Shown here one piece after another: positions 1 through 8,366 of a DNA stretch of 64,000 nucleotides. This DNA is from a virus. The notes under the pieces are model-generated. The model did not search any database. It was not told the origin of the DNA and was given only the letters and a program-made list of their open reading frames with translations. Location of the stretch: positions 34,086 to 98,085 of the IMG/VR virus record IMGVR_UViG_3300009008_000017. One strand, written 5' to 3'. Within the stretch, counting starts at the first letter, position 1. The number at the start of each line of letters is the position of its first letter. A program made the translations under genes and the position numbers.

Positions 1-270
1 GCAAATGCGCCAATCGTCCAACATCCTCCTGGATTACCCGATCCTACGGGCGATATCGATCAATTTATTTTAAGCGATGTCAACAATATAAACTCTGCCG
101 GAGATATCGTTGAGAATGATCGATTATCGTACTTAAAAGCCCAGGCTAGAATAAGAAATCCTTTCACTGACGAGGATGAAATTGAGTATTTAAAAGTGCT
201 CACTCAGAACCAAAGACAGGGCGAGACAGTTGTCAGCGCCCGGATAGTTACCAAGATCGAAGATCTGTAA
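1..270 (+). CDS. C-terminal part of an unrecognised protein, probably structural
   Basis: The reading frame is open from the first base and stops at 268-270, giving the last 89 residues of a protein whose start lies outside the window. The visible part is acidic and hydrophilic, with no motif I recognise. It ends 66 nt before the tail-sheath start and lies upstream of a late-type promoter, so it probably closes a structural operon (head-tail connector or tail completion). That role is inferred from position only. Confidence 0.75.
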   Translation, partial: ANAPIVQHPPGLPDPTGDIDQFILSDVNNINSAGDIVENDRLSYLKAQARIRNPFTDEDEIEYLKVLTQNQRQGETVVSARIVTKIEDL

Positions 271-292
271 GGTGATATTTGGCAGAAAGAAG

Positions 293-300
293 CATATTTA
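293..300 (+). promoter_or_regulatory. Late-promoter-like element CATATTTA before the first sheath gene
   Basis: The sequence CATATTTATA lies 36 nt upstream of the ATG at 337, leaving room for a leader with a Shine-Dalgarno (taggag, about 322-327). The same word recurs before other late genes in this window (6632, 8337, 42003, 50764, 56813, 61022). Confidence 0.6.
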
Positions 301-336
301 TAGGCGTGCATAAGAGTCCTGTAGGAGACTGAACAT

Positions 337-3300
337 ATGGCTGAACAGACTTTTAGATCTCCCGGATTCTTTGAGCAAGAGGTTGACTTAACACAGAGAG
401 TTCAATCACCAACGGGAACTCCGGCAGGAGTAGTTGGTACTGCTCAGAGAGGTCCGGCATTTGTTCCTGTGACCGTCGGGTCTTTTGTAGATTTCCAGAC
501 TAAGTTTGGTAATCTTGATTCCAAAAGATTCGGCCCGTACGCAGTTAACGAATTTCTCAAGAATAGAGATGCTGTTACGTACGTGCGCGTTCTCGGCGCC
601 GGCGCAAATGATGAGACAGAAGAAATTAATACTACCCGTGTGCAAGGAAGCGTGAAAAATGCAGGCTTCAAGATCACACCAATTACAACAGATAAAAGGC
701 TCGGTCTTTCTACGACACATATCCTTGCTGCTAAACACCACATTTCTGCATCAGAACAATATGGATTCCCAATTTTCACACATAACGATTCATATAATTC
801 ATCTGCAGATGCCAATCTGGTAAGAGCAGTTATCTTCACTACAACAGACTCCAGAGTTGGTGTGTTGAGTGCATCTTTCGATGGCACCGACATGAGCGCT
901 GCTTTTTGTAAGTCAGGCGGAGATGCTCTTGCAACGATCGGAACGTCAGGAGACTTAAAAGACAAGTTCAAGTTGTTTATCTCCTCATCTGATACTTCAT
1001 TTGCAACAACCGACGGTCAACCGGGCATGAGGATTCTTACTGCTTCTCTTGATCCGAGGAACAAGAATTACATTAGAAATATTCTAAATACAGATCCTGC
1101 TCAATTCTCAACTCAAAAGCATCTTCTTTATGCTGCATTTGATGTTGAATACTGCCTGGCATCAATTTCTTCTGATGCTAATTCGGTAGGAATGCTTTCA
1201 GGATCAGCCGTGGTCTCTAATGACAATGCGGCAGGTGAAAGCTTCTTGACGGCGTTTGGTAGATACGACACCAGATACAACACGCCAAAAACAACAGATT
1301 TTATCTCCCAGCCTTTCGGCACAACAGAGTATCCTCTCTTTAGTTTTGAAACTATTGACGACGGTGCCTTTGCTGCAGGCAAATATAAGATTTCTATAGC
1401 AAACATTCGCGGGTCCCTTGACGAGAATAATCCGTACGGAACCTTCACAGTCCAGGTCCGAGCTTACAGTGACAATGACAAGTCGAAGGAAGTCTTGGAA
1501 GAATACCCACAATGCGATCTTAATCCTAATTCCGAGAAGTTTATAGGGAGAATGATCGGGGATAAAAAAGCATTCTTTAACTTTGATGCTGAGCTTGAAT
1601 CAGAGAGAAAAGTAACTGTATCGGGCAAATACCCTAATATGTCAAACGTCGTTCGAGTCGTACTCAGCGACGATGTTGTCAACGGAAATGTCCCAGCAGA
1701 AGCCTTACCTTTTGGTTTCAAGGGAATCCCAGCCCTTAAGACGAATGATAAGCTTGATGACTTTACCTCGCAGGCTGAAGTCGGATATCGCCTTGGAGGA
1801 AGAATTGGCAACGCTGCAACAGCCCTTCTCCAGGCATCGATTCTGCCGCCTGTCCCTTACACGTTTAAGTCGACAAACGGAGCAGTTAAAGACGGATCCG
1901 TTTTCTTCGTCGGCCAACAGGGAACCCAAGAAACAGTAGACAATAGAATCTACTGGGGTGCTAAAACAACTATGCTTGCAGCAGACAAGAGCGTCCAAAG
2001 TTCAGGTATTACGAACTCTGCCCTTAAGTCAAATGCAGGAACTTCTGTGAACCTAGGTTTAAAAGATCAAGCCAAGTTCCTCGGCATTTCGAAAATGGAT
2101 GTGTTGCTGACAGGATCCCAGATCATTCCTGCCAAGGCAGGCGATCGCAAGACATTCAATAACAATAAGTTTACCCTCGCCCGCGTCGCACTTTCCCGAC
2201 AGGCAGGACTTTCCGATACAGGGGCTTACACAGATACTGAGATCACAGGAACTATCGGTTCCAACATGCTTGAAGCAGCATACATTCGTGATGCCTATGT
2301 TGATCCCACCACTTACACAGTTTCTGACGGAACAAGGCTTAACAGAATTACATTCGCAACCCTGCTAAACCAGACGTCTTCTGTAACGTTTAATAAGTTC
2401 ACGGATTACATGAAGTTTACTAACGTTTTCCACGGCGGATTCGATGGCCTTAACATCTTAGATAAGAACGCTACCAGAATGAACGATAAGTCGATTTCCC
2501 TTGATACGGGTGGTGGCGCTAATTCATCATTTACGTCTCCTGGCATGGCATCGAATATGGCAGGAGCAGGCAAAGATAACAATGCCGTTCGATCTTATAG
2601 AGCTGCCATCGACGTAATGACAGATAGGTTTGCTTCTAATATTAATATTCTGTCTATTCCAGGCGTGAGAGAAACATTTGTAACAGATCATGCAATAGAC
2701 AAGGTCAAGGATTTTGGGCAAGCCCTCTACTTGATGGATATACCTGAATATGATAGCGACGGAAACAGGCTGTACGATGATTCAACAAATCGCCCAAGCG
2801 TTTCCAAGACCATCGCGAATTTCGAGGCACGTACTATTGATAGCAATACAACGGCAACGTATTTTCCAGGTGTGATTATCACGGATGATAGCAACGGATC
2901 AAGCGTTAATGTTCCTCCCTCTATAGCAGCCTTAGCTGCTCTAGGATTTAATGATCGGGTAAGCTTCCCGTGGTTCGCACCTGCAGGATTCAATCGAGGA
3001 TCACTTGATTTTGTCCAGAATGTGGATGTTCGACTCTCTGCGGGAGACAGGGATTCGCTTTATGATGCACGAATTAATCCTATTGCTACTTTCCCACAGC
3101 AAGGATTCGTGATCTTTGGGCAAAAAACCCTGCAGATGGCAAAATCTGCGCTGGATAGAGTTAACGTAAGAAGAATGCTTCTTGAGGTTAAACGAATAGT
3201 TTCGCAAGTGGCAAATGGATTTGTTTTTGAACAGAACACTCCTGCACTAAGAGCTAAATTTATTGCTGATGTATCACCTTTGCTTGCAGTAGTTCAGGCA

Positions 3301-3468
3301 CAGAGTGGGATTGAGCAATTCAAAGTTGTAATGGATGACTCTAACAACACCGCTGACGATATTGAGTCTAATAGGCTGAATGGACGCATTGTGATTGTCC
3401 CGACAAGAAGTATTGAGTTTATATCAATTGACTTCGTCATAACAAATGCCGGCGTAAGCTTTGAGTAG
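337..3468 (+). CDS. Contractile tail sheath protein, copy 1
   Basis: This 1043-residue protein would polymerise around the tail tube and contract on infection. The N-terminus (MAEQTFRSPGFFEQEV) is the usual sheath opening, equivalent to the PGVY-type start of gp18 proteins. The C-terminal 150 residues hold the conserved sheath domain: DRVNVRR, a helix with VANGFVFEQN, and a final beta segment with PTRSIEFISIDF. It is far longer than T4 gp18 (659 aa), with the extra mass in the middle as inserted outer domains. It is followed 36 nt later by a paralogue (3505-6609) and then by the tube gene, the classic sheath-tube order. Confidence 0.93.
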   Translation: MAEQTFRSPGFFEQEVDLTQRVQSPTGTPAGVVGTAQRGPAFVPVTVGSFVDFQTKFGNLDSKRFGPYAVNEFLKNRDAVTYVRVLGAGANDETEEINTTRVQGSVKNAGFKITPITTDKRLGLSTTHILAAKHHISASEQYGFPIFTHNDSYNSSADANLVRAVIFTTTDSRVGVLSASFDGTDMSAAFCKSGGDALATIGTSGDLKDKFKLFISSSDTSFATTDGQPGMRILTASLDPRNKNYIRNILNTDPAQFSTQKHLLYAAFDVEYCLASISSDANSVGMLSGSAVVSNDNAAGESFLTAFGRYDTRYNTPKTTDFISQPFGTTEYPLFSFETIDDGAFAAGKYKISIANIRGSLDENNPYGTFTVQVRAYSDNDKSKEVLEEYPQCDLNPNSEKFIGRMIGDKKAFFNFDAELESERKVTVSGKYPNMSNVVRVVLSDDVVNGNVPAEALPFGFKGIPALKTNDKLDDFTSQAEVGYRLGGRIGNAATALLQASILPPVPYTFKSTNGAVKDGSVFFVGQQGTQETVDNRIYWGAKTTMLAADKSVQSSGITNSALKSNAGTSVNLGLKDQAKFLGISKMDVLLTGSQIIPAKAGDRKTFNNNKFTLARVALSRQAGLSDTGAYTDTEITGTIGSNMLEAAYIRDAYVDPTTYTVSDGTRLNRITFATLLNQTSSVTFNKFTDYMKFTNVFHGGFDGLNILDKNATRMNDKSISLDTGGGANSSFTSPGMASNMAGAGKDNNAVRSYRAAIDVMTDRFASNINILSIPGVRETFVTDHAIDKVKDFGQALYLMDIPEYDSDGNRLYDDSTNRPSVSKTIANFEARTIDSNTTATYFPGVIITDDSNGSSVNVPPSIAALAALGFNDRVSFPWFAPAGFNRGSLDFVQNVDVRLSAGDRDSLYDARINPIATFPQQGFVIFGQKTLQMAKSALDRVNVRRMLLEVKRIVSQVANGFVFEQNTPALRAKFIADVSPLLAVVQAQSGIEQFKVVMDDSNNTADDIESNRLNGRIVIVPTRSIEFISIDFVITNAGVSFE

Positions 3469-3504
3469 AGCATAGTTAGAAATGATGATTTGGAGATTTA
3501 GATA

Positions 3505-6500
3505 ATGGCCGAACGTACTTTTAAAAGCCCAGGCGTAAGAGCTTTTGAGATCGATAGGTCTGGGCCTACCCCAACCGGTCCAACGGGCGTTCCAGCAGGC
3601 GTAATAGGCACTGCTAAAGAAGGCCCAGCTTTCGTACCGATCACAGTTGCCGACTTCTCCGAATTTGAATCTAAGTTTGGATTTGTAGGCGGCGATGAGT
3701 TCGGACCTATCGCTGCACAAGAATGGCTCAGAAATGCTGGGTCCCTTTCTTATGTGCGAGTACTTGGAGCCGGCAACGCGAAGAAAAGGTCTTCAAGCGA
3801 TGGAACGGTTACGAACGCAGGATTTATCGTAGGCCAGAGATTACCTTTGGATTCTGGGCTTTTAGGAGACAATCCAGAAGCAAACACCGGCGGAGAAGGA
3901 GAAGGAAGAACTTACTTCCTCGGATGCTACATGTCGCAATCCGCAGGATCAACAATCTTCTCCGATGCCGGAATAGGATCTGCTCAAAATCTTGGTACCA
4001 CAGTCGCAGCTTCAGTCCTTCGTGGTGTGCTAATGGCAGCATCAGGTGTCAACCTAAGGCTTTCATGCTCAAATGGTACGATGGGCCAGGGAAACACACC
4101 AACATCAACAATGACATCATCAATGTCAGGCCAGGGCAACCCATCCGCTGGTTTCTTAACGGGTACAATTAACTTTTCTAACGGGTCCCCTAAGTTTACC
4201 ATGCTTTTGCCTGGCCACAAAGGAAAAGATTATCCTCGAGTTCTTACAGCATCTTTAAATCCTGATGACAAAGATTACTTTGCAAACATCTTCAATAAAG
4301 ATCCCCAACAAGTTCAGAAGCACGGCTACGTTCTTTACTCGCATTATGATGTATATCCAGAATATGCCGTCGTGACAGGTTCGGGAATCTTGGCAACAGG
4401 ATCAAGCGTTGTGAACGGCGCAGTGTCAGGCTTATACTCAGGAAGCTCTGATGCTGTTTTCCTCCTTACAGGAACTCAAGGGAGAAACAACGGATCTGCC
4501 GCGGCGCCAAACTTCGAAGGATTCCGTGAGAGATTCCAGGCCGCTAAGACGCCATTCATTATCTCACAAGAATTTGGTGGAACCGCCAAGGATCTCTTCC
4601 GAGTGCATCTCTTAAGCGATGGTGTCATGAAGGGCAAATCTTCAGACTCAGTGGGTGCGAACACTAAATACAAGGTTTCTATTGAGAACGTAGGTAAATC
4701 TTCAGATGAACTTAACAAGTTCGGTACGTTCGATCTTGTCTTAAGAGACTTTTACGACAACGATGAGAATACATTCGTTTATGAGGCCTTCCGCGGCCTT
4801 AACCTTGATCCTGCATCGACCAATTACATCGGACGTCGAATTGGCGATACCGACATGTTCTACGATTTTGATCAGGCACAGGGATCCCAAAAGCTTGTGA
4901 TTGACGGAAAGTATGCTAACGTTTCTTCGCGCATAAGAGTTGAAATAGCATCTGATGTTGACAACGGTGAAATCGATCCTGAATCTCTGCCCCTAGGGTT
5001 TAGAGGTCTAGATCACCTTGTAACCTCTGGATCAAATGTTCTTAGCGCACCTCCAAACGCAAACTTCAGCCTACAGAGAGACCCAAGCATGACGCTCAAA
5101 TCAGTTGTGCAACCTCCTGTACCGCTTAGAGAGAACATCGCGATGGGTCTCGCGCCTAAGAAGGTGCCTAATAAGTCGCTTTACTGGGGCGTCCAATTCA
5201 CGAAGAAAACCCTCTTAAATGAGCCCAACAAGAGCAGCGTTATTGATCCAAGCATAGTCAGCTTTACGAAATTCTTCACTGATCACGCCGTATCTGACTT
5301 CAATGTATTGACAGGTTCTAATGCAGGTCAGGCTGATGAAAGCGGCGCAATTCTAGATTGTGATAGGTTTAATAACAACAAGTTTACTTTAGAAAACCTG
5401 CAGGTCGGTACGGGATCTGATGGTCTTGCATTAACCACGGACGCAGCTCTTGTTAACAGCTGGTCATACGCACGCGATGGAAACATCACTACGAATGCTG
5501 ATGCCAAGACCCGAAGGTTTGAGGTAAACGATACAACAAGCCCGGCGGTTCGAAGGCTCTCTAAGTTTACGATGCCATTCCAGGGTGGATTTGATGGATT
5601 TAACATCTTTAATAAAAACACCGCCTTGATGAACAACAACGCCGTTAAAGGTGAGATGGATGATTCTAACAGAGGTGGAATCAACGGCCCGACAGTTGCA
5701 GCCTTTAAGAAGGCTCTGGAAGTCATGGGTGAGAAGGCTGATGTTGAGATACAGCTCTTGGCTGTTCCTGGCATTAGAGAGGCTACCGTCACAAATGATG
5801 CTATAACGACTGTAGAGGACAGATTTGATGCACTCTACATCATGGATATCGGCGAGCGTGATAACGTAAACGCAGTGGTTACTTCCTCTGTGCAAAATGT
5901 CAATGTTTCAAATACCGTAGCATCATTCAACGACAGAGCCTTGGATTCATCCTTTGCTGCAGCATATTTCCCAGATGTTAATATGAACATCCAGGTGAAG
6001 ACACTGAATCAATCAACGAAGACTGTAGTAGCAAATTCTGCAACAGTTCGGGTTCCGCCGTCAGTTGCAGTTTTAGGTGCTTTCTCGTTCAACGATGCAG
6101 TGGCGTTCCCGTGGTTCGCTCCTGCTGGATTTGCCCGAGGATCTATGAACGCTCTATCTACTGCAGTAAGCCTAAATCAAACCAATATGGACGATTTGTA
6201 CGATAAGGATATCAACCCTATCGTTTCGTTCCCTAATAGTTCTGGCCCGGTAGTTTACGGACAGAAAACTCTGCAATCTGCAGCGTCTGCTCTTGACAGA
6301 GTCAACGTAAGAAGGCTCTTGATCGACGTAAGGCGCTCAGTTAAGCAAGTTGCACAGCAACTTATCTTCGAGCCTAATAGAGAATCAACCCTTCAAAGAT
6401 TCACTGCTTTGGTAACTCCAATCTTGAAGAGAGTTCAGGAAAACCAAGGTGTTGATCGATTTAGAGTTGTTATTGATTCTAGCACAACTACGCAGGCAGA

Positions 6501-6609
6501 CATTGAAAACAATACAGTTCGAGGGAAGATCTTCTTGCAGCCTACACGAACAGCAGAATTCATCTCGCTTGATTTCGTGGTAACAAATTCAGGAGTTGAT
6601 GGACTTTAA
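3505..6609 (+). CDS. Contractile tail sheath protein, copy 2
   Basis: This 1034-residue paralogue of the preceding gene shares its N-terminus (MAERTFKSPGVRAFEI), the internal FNNNKFTL and GGFDGFNI segments, and the C-terminal sheath core (DRVNVRRLLIDV, then PTRTAEFISLDFVVTNSGV). Central regions diverge strongly, so the duplication is old. Two full-length genes suggest either a sheath built from two subunits or one copy serving a special ring. The start ATG has a TGGAG Shine-Dalgarno about 10 nt upstream. There is no separate promoter between the copies, so they are probably cotranscribed. Confidence 0.92.
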   Translation: MAERTFKSPGVRAFEIDRSGPTPTGPTGVPAGVIGTAKEGPAFVPITVADFSEFESKFGFVGGDEFGPIAAQEWLRNAGSLSYVRVLGAGNAKKRSSSDGTVTNAGFIVGQRLPLDSGLLGDNPEANTGGEGEGRTYFLGCYMSQSAGSTIFSDAGIGSAQNLGTTVAASVLRGVLMAASGVNLRLSCSNGTMGQGNTPTSTMTSSMSGQGNPSAGFLTGTINFSNGSPKFTMLLPGHKGKDYPRVLTASLNPDDKDYFANIFNKDPQQVQKHGYVLYSHYDVYPEYAVVTGSGILATGSSVVNGAVSGLYSGSSDAVFLLTGTQGRNNGSAAAPNFEGFRERFQAAKTPFIISQEFGGTAKDLFRVHLLSDGVMKGKSSDSVGANTKYKVSIENVGKSSDELNKFGTFDLVLRDFYDNDENTFVYEAFRGLNLDPASTNYIGRRIGDTDMFYDFDQAQGSQKLVIDGKYANVSSRIRVEIASDVDNGEIDPESLPLGFRGLDHLVTSGSNVLSAPPNANFSLQRDPSMTLKSVVQPPVPLRENIAMGLAPKKVPNKSLYWGVQFTKKTLLNEPNKSSVIDPSIVSFTKFFTDHAVSDFNVLTGSNAGQADESGAILDCDRFNNNKFTLENLQVGTGSDGLALTTDAALVNSWSYARDGNITTNADAKTRRFEVNDTTSPAVRRLSKFTMPFQGGFDGFNIFNKNTALMNNNAVKGEMDDSNRGGINGPTVAAFKKALEVMGEKADVEIQLLAVPGIREATVTNDAITTVEDRFDALYIMDIGERDNVNAVVTSSVQNVNVSNTVASFNDRALDSSFAAAYFPDVNMNIQVKTLNQSTKTVVANSATVRVPPSVAVLGAFSFNDAVAFPWFAPAGFARGSMNALSTAVSLNQTNMDDLYDKDINPIVSFPNSSGPVVYGQKTLQSAASALDRVNVRRLLIDVRRSVKQVAQQLIFEPNRESTLQRFTALVTPILKRVQENQGVDRFRVVIDSSTTTQADIENNTVRGKIFLQPTRTAEFISLDFVVTNSGVDGL

Positions 6610-6628
6610 GGGACGTTTTTGTTCGATG

Positions 6629-6640
6629 CATATATTTATA
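6629..6640 (+). promoter_or_regulatory. Late-promoter-like element before the tail tube gene
   Basis: The sequence CATATATTTATA lies in the 54-nt gap between sheath copy 2 and the tube gene, 24 nt before the ATG at 6664. It contains the ATATTTAT core shared by the late elements, and a Shine-Dalgarno (aggaga, 6653-6658) lies between it and the start. Confidence 0.55.
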
Positions 6641-6663
6641 ACGTGTCACCCTAGGAGATTGTA

Positions 6664-7152
6664 ATGGCTGAGACCCTTTCTGTTGCTGAGATGCTTCCAA
6701 ATAAATTTGAACCTAAGCGCCAGTTTAGGTGGGTATTTGCAATTGAAGGCATTGATGCCTTCTTGATGAAGTCAGCCGCAAGACCTACAATTTCCACTGA
6801 GTCTGTAACGCTTCCTTTTATTAATCACACTCGCTATCTTGCTGGTCGAACAACATTCGGCGACATGTCCGTGACGCTTTACGATCCAATCGCACCTTCC
6901 GGTGCGCAGCAGGTCATGGAGTGGATTAGAACTCATTTTGAATCTGTTTCTGGCCGAGCAGGCTACGCAGATTTTTACAAGCGTGATTGCCAGATCAAGA
7001 TGCTTGACCCAATTGGAACAGTTGTTGAGCTTTGGGACGTCAAAGGCGCGTTTATCACAAACGCTGAGTATGGATCTTTGAGCTATGACACTAACGATGC
7101 CGCAGAGATTTCCATGACTCTTCGCTTTGACAACTGCGTGCTTCAATACTGA
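6664..7152 (+). CDS. Tail tube protein (gp19-like)
   Basis: The 162-residue product matches T4 gp19 in length (163 aa). It has the tail-tube pattern: a short N-terminal arm, then KRQFRWVFAIEG, the central GRTTFGDMSVTLYDP strand, and a C-terminal IS-TLRFDN strand. It would form the stacked hexameric rings of the inner tail tube. It sits directly after the sheath genes, has its own late-type promoter element, and likely needs high expression. Confidence 0.88.
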   Translation: MAETLSVAEMLPNKFEPKRQFRWVFAIEGIDAFLMKSAARPTISTESVTLPFINHTRYLAGRTTFGDMSVTLYDPIAPSGAQQVMEWIRTHFESVSGRAGYADFYKRDCQIKMLDPIGTVVELWDVKGAFITNAEYGSLSYDTNDAAEISMTLRFDNCVLQY

Positions 7153-7196
7153 TACTATCACCCTAAGATAAAGCTCTTTTAGTTCTGGTCATGCTA

Positions 7197-7225
7197 TTTA
7201 ACAGATAATCTATCTGTAATACAAT
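7197..7225 (+). promoter_or_regulatory. Sigma70-like promoter with a palindrome in the spacer
   Basis: TTTAAC (7197-7202) and TACAAT (7220-7225) are separated by 17 nt. The spacer holds a perfect inverted repeat, ACAGATA-ATC-TATCTGT (7201-7217), which could be an operator or a hairpin. The gene at 7245 follows with a cgaggagc Shine-Dalgarno. Confidence 0.5.
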
Positions 7226-7244
7226 TCCTATACGAGGAGCTTTC

Positions 7245-8084
7245 ATGTCTAGAAATGACGTATTTAGCGCTGCAAGCGCATCAGACCCCAGAGTGGCGGA
7301 AACATTAGAGCAGGCACAGCAGGATCTTGGATTCGATATCCCGATCGAGACTGTCCCTTTGCCTTCGCTAGGCAAGGCATATCCTCCGGATCACCCGCTG
7401 CATCTTAAAAACTCAGTTGACATTCGAGCGATGACAGCGAGAGAAGAAGATATCTTAACATCCAGAGCCTTTATTAAAAATGGTACTGTAATTACTAATC
7501 TGATTCGATCTTGCTTAACAGATAAGTCAATAGATCCGAGAACGCTCCTGTCAGGTGATCGAAACGCAATTCTTGTTGCCATTAGGATTACTGGCTACGG
7601 CGCAGATTATCATACTAATGTTACTTGCCCTGTATGCGGAACAGCTCAAGTGCATTCTTGCGCTCTGTCCGACTTGCCAATCAGGTCGCTTGAGTCAGAC
7701 CCAGTTACTCCCGGGAGAAATGAGTTTGAAGTTGTCCTCCCGGTGTCAGGTAAGAAAGTGACCCTATCTTTCCCGACAGGCTTGGACGAGGAAGAAGCAC
7801 TAACTATCTCGGAGAGAAAACGAAAACAGGGGATCGTAGTAGATAATCTCGTTACAGAGAGGCTCTTTAGAGCTATTACTTCCATCCAGGGTAATACAGA
7901 CAAGTCTTACATCAGCAAGTTTATCCGCAACATGCCCGCTAGGGATTCCTTAGAAATCAGGAGGTTCCTAGAGAAAAGCGAGCCTACCGTTAACATGGTG
8001 ACACTCTTCGCATGCGAAGCTTGTGAGCTGCAGGAGGAAATGCCCCTACCCATGGGGGCAAACTTTTTTTGGCCTGAAACCTGA
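7245..8084 (+). CDS. gp26-type baseplate/tail assembly chaperone, short product
   Basis: The 279-residue protein resembles the T4 baseplate protein family that includes gp26. It has the conserved block TNLIRSCLTDKSIDPRTLL (about 85-103), DRNAILVAIRITGYG, and two Cys pairs, C128-x2-C131 and C257-x2-C260, that could bind one zinc. It lies between the tube and tape-measure genes, the place where tail assembly chaperones are found in most long-tailed phages. The frame stops shortly after a run of seven T (8064-8070), and a conserved-looking extension continues in the +1 frame. The product is therefore probably made in a short form and a frameshifted long form. Confidence 0.8.
   Translation: MSRNDVFSAASASDPRVAETLEQAQQDLGFDIPIETVPLPSLGKAYPPDHPLHLKNSVDIRAMTAREEDILTSRAFIKNGTVITNLIRSCLTDKSIDPRTLLSGDRNAILVAIRITGYGADYHTNVTCPVCGTAQVHSCALSDLPIRSLESDPVTPGRNEFEVVLPVSGKKVTLSFPTGLDEEEALTISERKRKQGIVVDNLVTERLFRAITSIQGNTDKSYISKFIRNMPARDSLEIRRFLEKSEPTVNMVTLFACEACELQEEMPLPMGANFFWPET
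8064..8070 (+). promoter_or_regulatory. Probable programmed ribosomal frameshift site (T7 run)
   Basis: In the zero frame the codons read AAC TTT TTT TGG. Slipping +1 (or -2) over the seven T leads into GGC CTG AAA, which stays open to 8334. A strong AGGAGG lies upstream at 8032-8037. The alternative is a one-base homopolymer error in the assembly. Confidence 0.55.
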
Positions 8085-8334
8085 GGATCGTGAGCTTTTC
8101 TTAGAACAGGCATTTTTGCTTATGTACTATGGGGGCTTCACGTATTCTGAGGCATATAAGATTCCTACTCGTTACCGCGTTTGGTTCATAGATAGAATCA
8201 ATAAAGAGTTTAAAAAAGCCGCAGGGACGGGAAATGAGTCATCCCGTGCATCACACAATAATGATCCAGGAAGCAGAGCTATGAGGGGTATGTCGCGACA
8301 AACAGGCCCGTCTAGGACAAGAAGATTCACTTAG
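8071..8334 (+). CDS. Frameshifted C-terminal extension of the tail assembly chaperone
   Basis: This 87-residue segment (GLKPEDRELFLEQAFLLMYY...) is in the +1 frame relative to the gene at 7245. It has a well-formed helical core (FTYSEAYKIPTRYRVWFIDR) and a basic, disordered tail. No credible independent start exists: the only GTG, at 8023, has no ribosome site, and the AGGAGG at 8032 serves an ATG in the other frame. Translation by frameshift would give a protein of about 362 residues. In lambda-like phages the G/GT pair works the same way, recruiting the tape measure for tube assembly. Confidence 0.65.
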   Translation, partial: GLKPEDRELFLEQAFLLMYYGGFTYSEAYKIPTRYRVWFIDRINKEFKKAAGTGNESSRASHNNDPGSRAMRGMSRQTGPSRTRRFT

Positions 8335-8336
8335 CG

Positions 8337-8344
8337 CATATTTA
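8337..8344 (+). promoter_or_regulatory. Late-promoter-like element before the tape measure gene
   Basis: CATATTTA followed by ATC lies 22 nt before the ATG at 8367, right after the stop of the chaperone extension. Confidence 0.5.
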
Positions 8345-8366
8345 ATCTTGACTCCCGAGAACCTCT

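Noticed and set aside
3723-4172. 149-residue plus-strand frame inside sheath copy 2
   Set aside because: It is out of frame with a clear sheath protein and gives an Arg/Trp-rich product with no start signal.
7201-7217. Inverted repeat as a transcription terminator
   Set aside because: The 7-bp stem is AT-rich and lacks a following T run; it sits between promoter boxes, so an operator is more likely.
8023-8070. GTG at 8023 as the start of a separate gene
   Set aside because: No ribosome site precedes it, and its first 16 residues read as out-of-frame chaperone codons. The extension becomes protein-like only after the T run.
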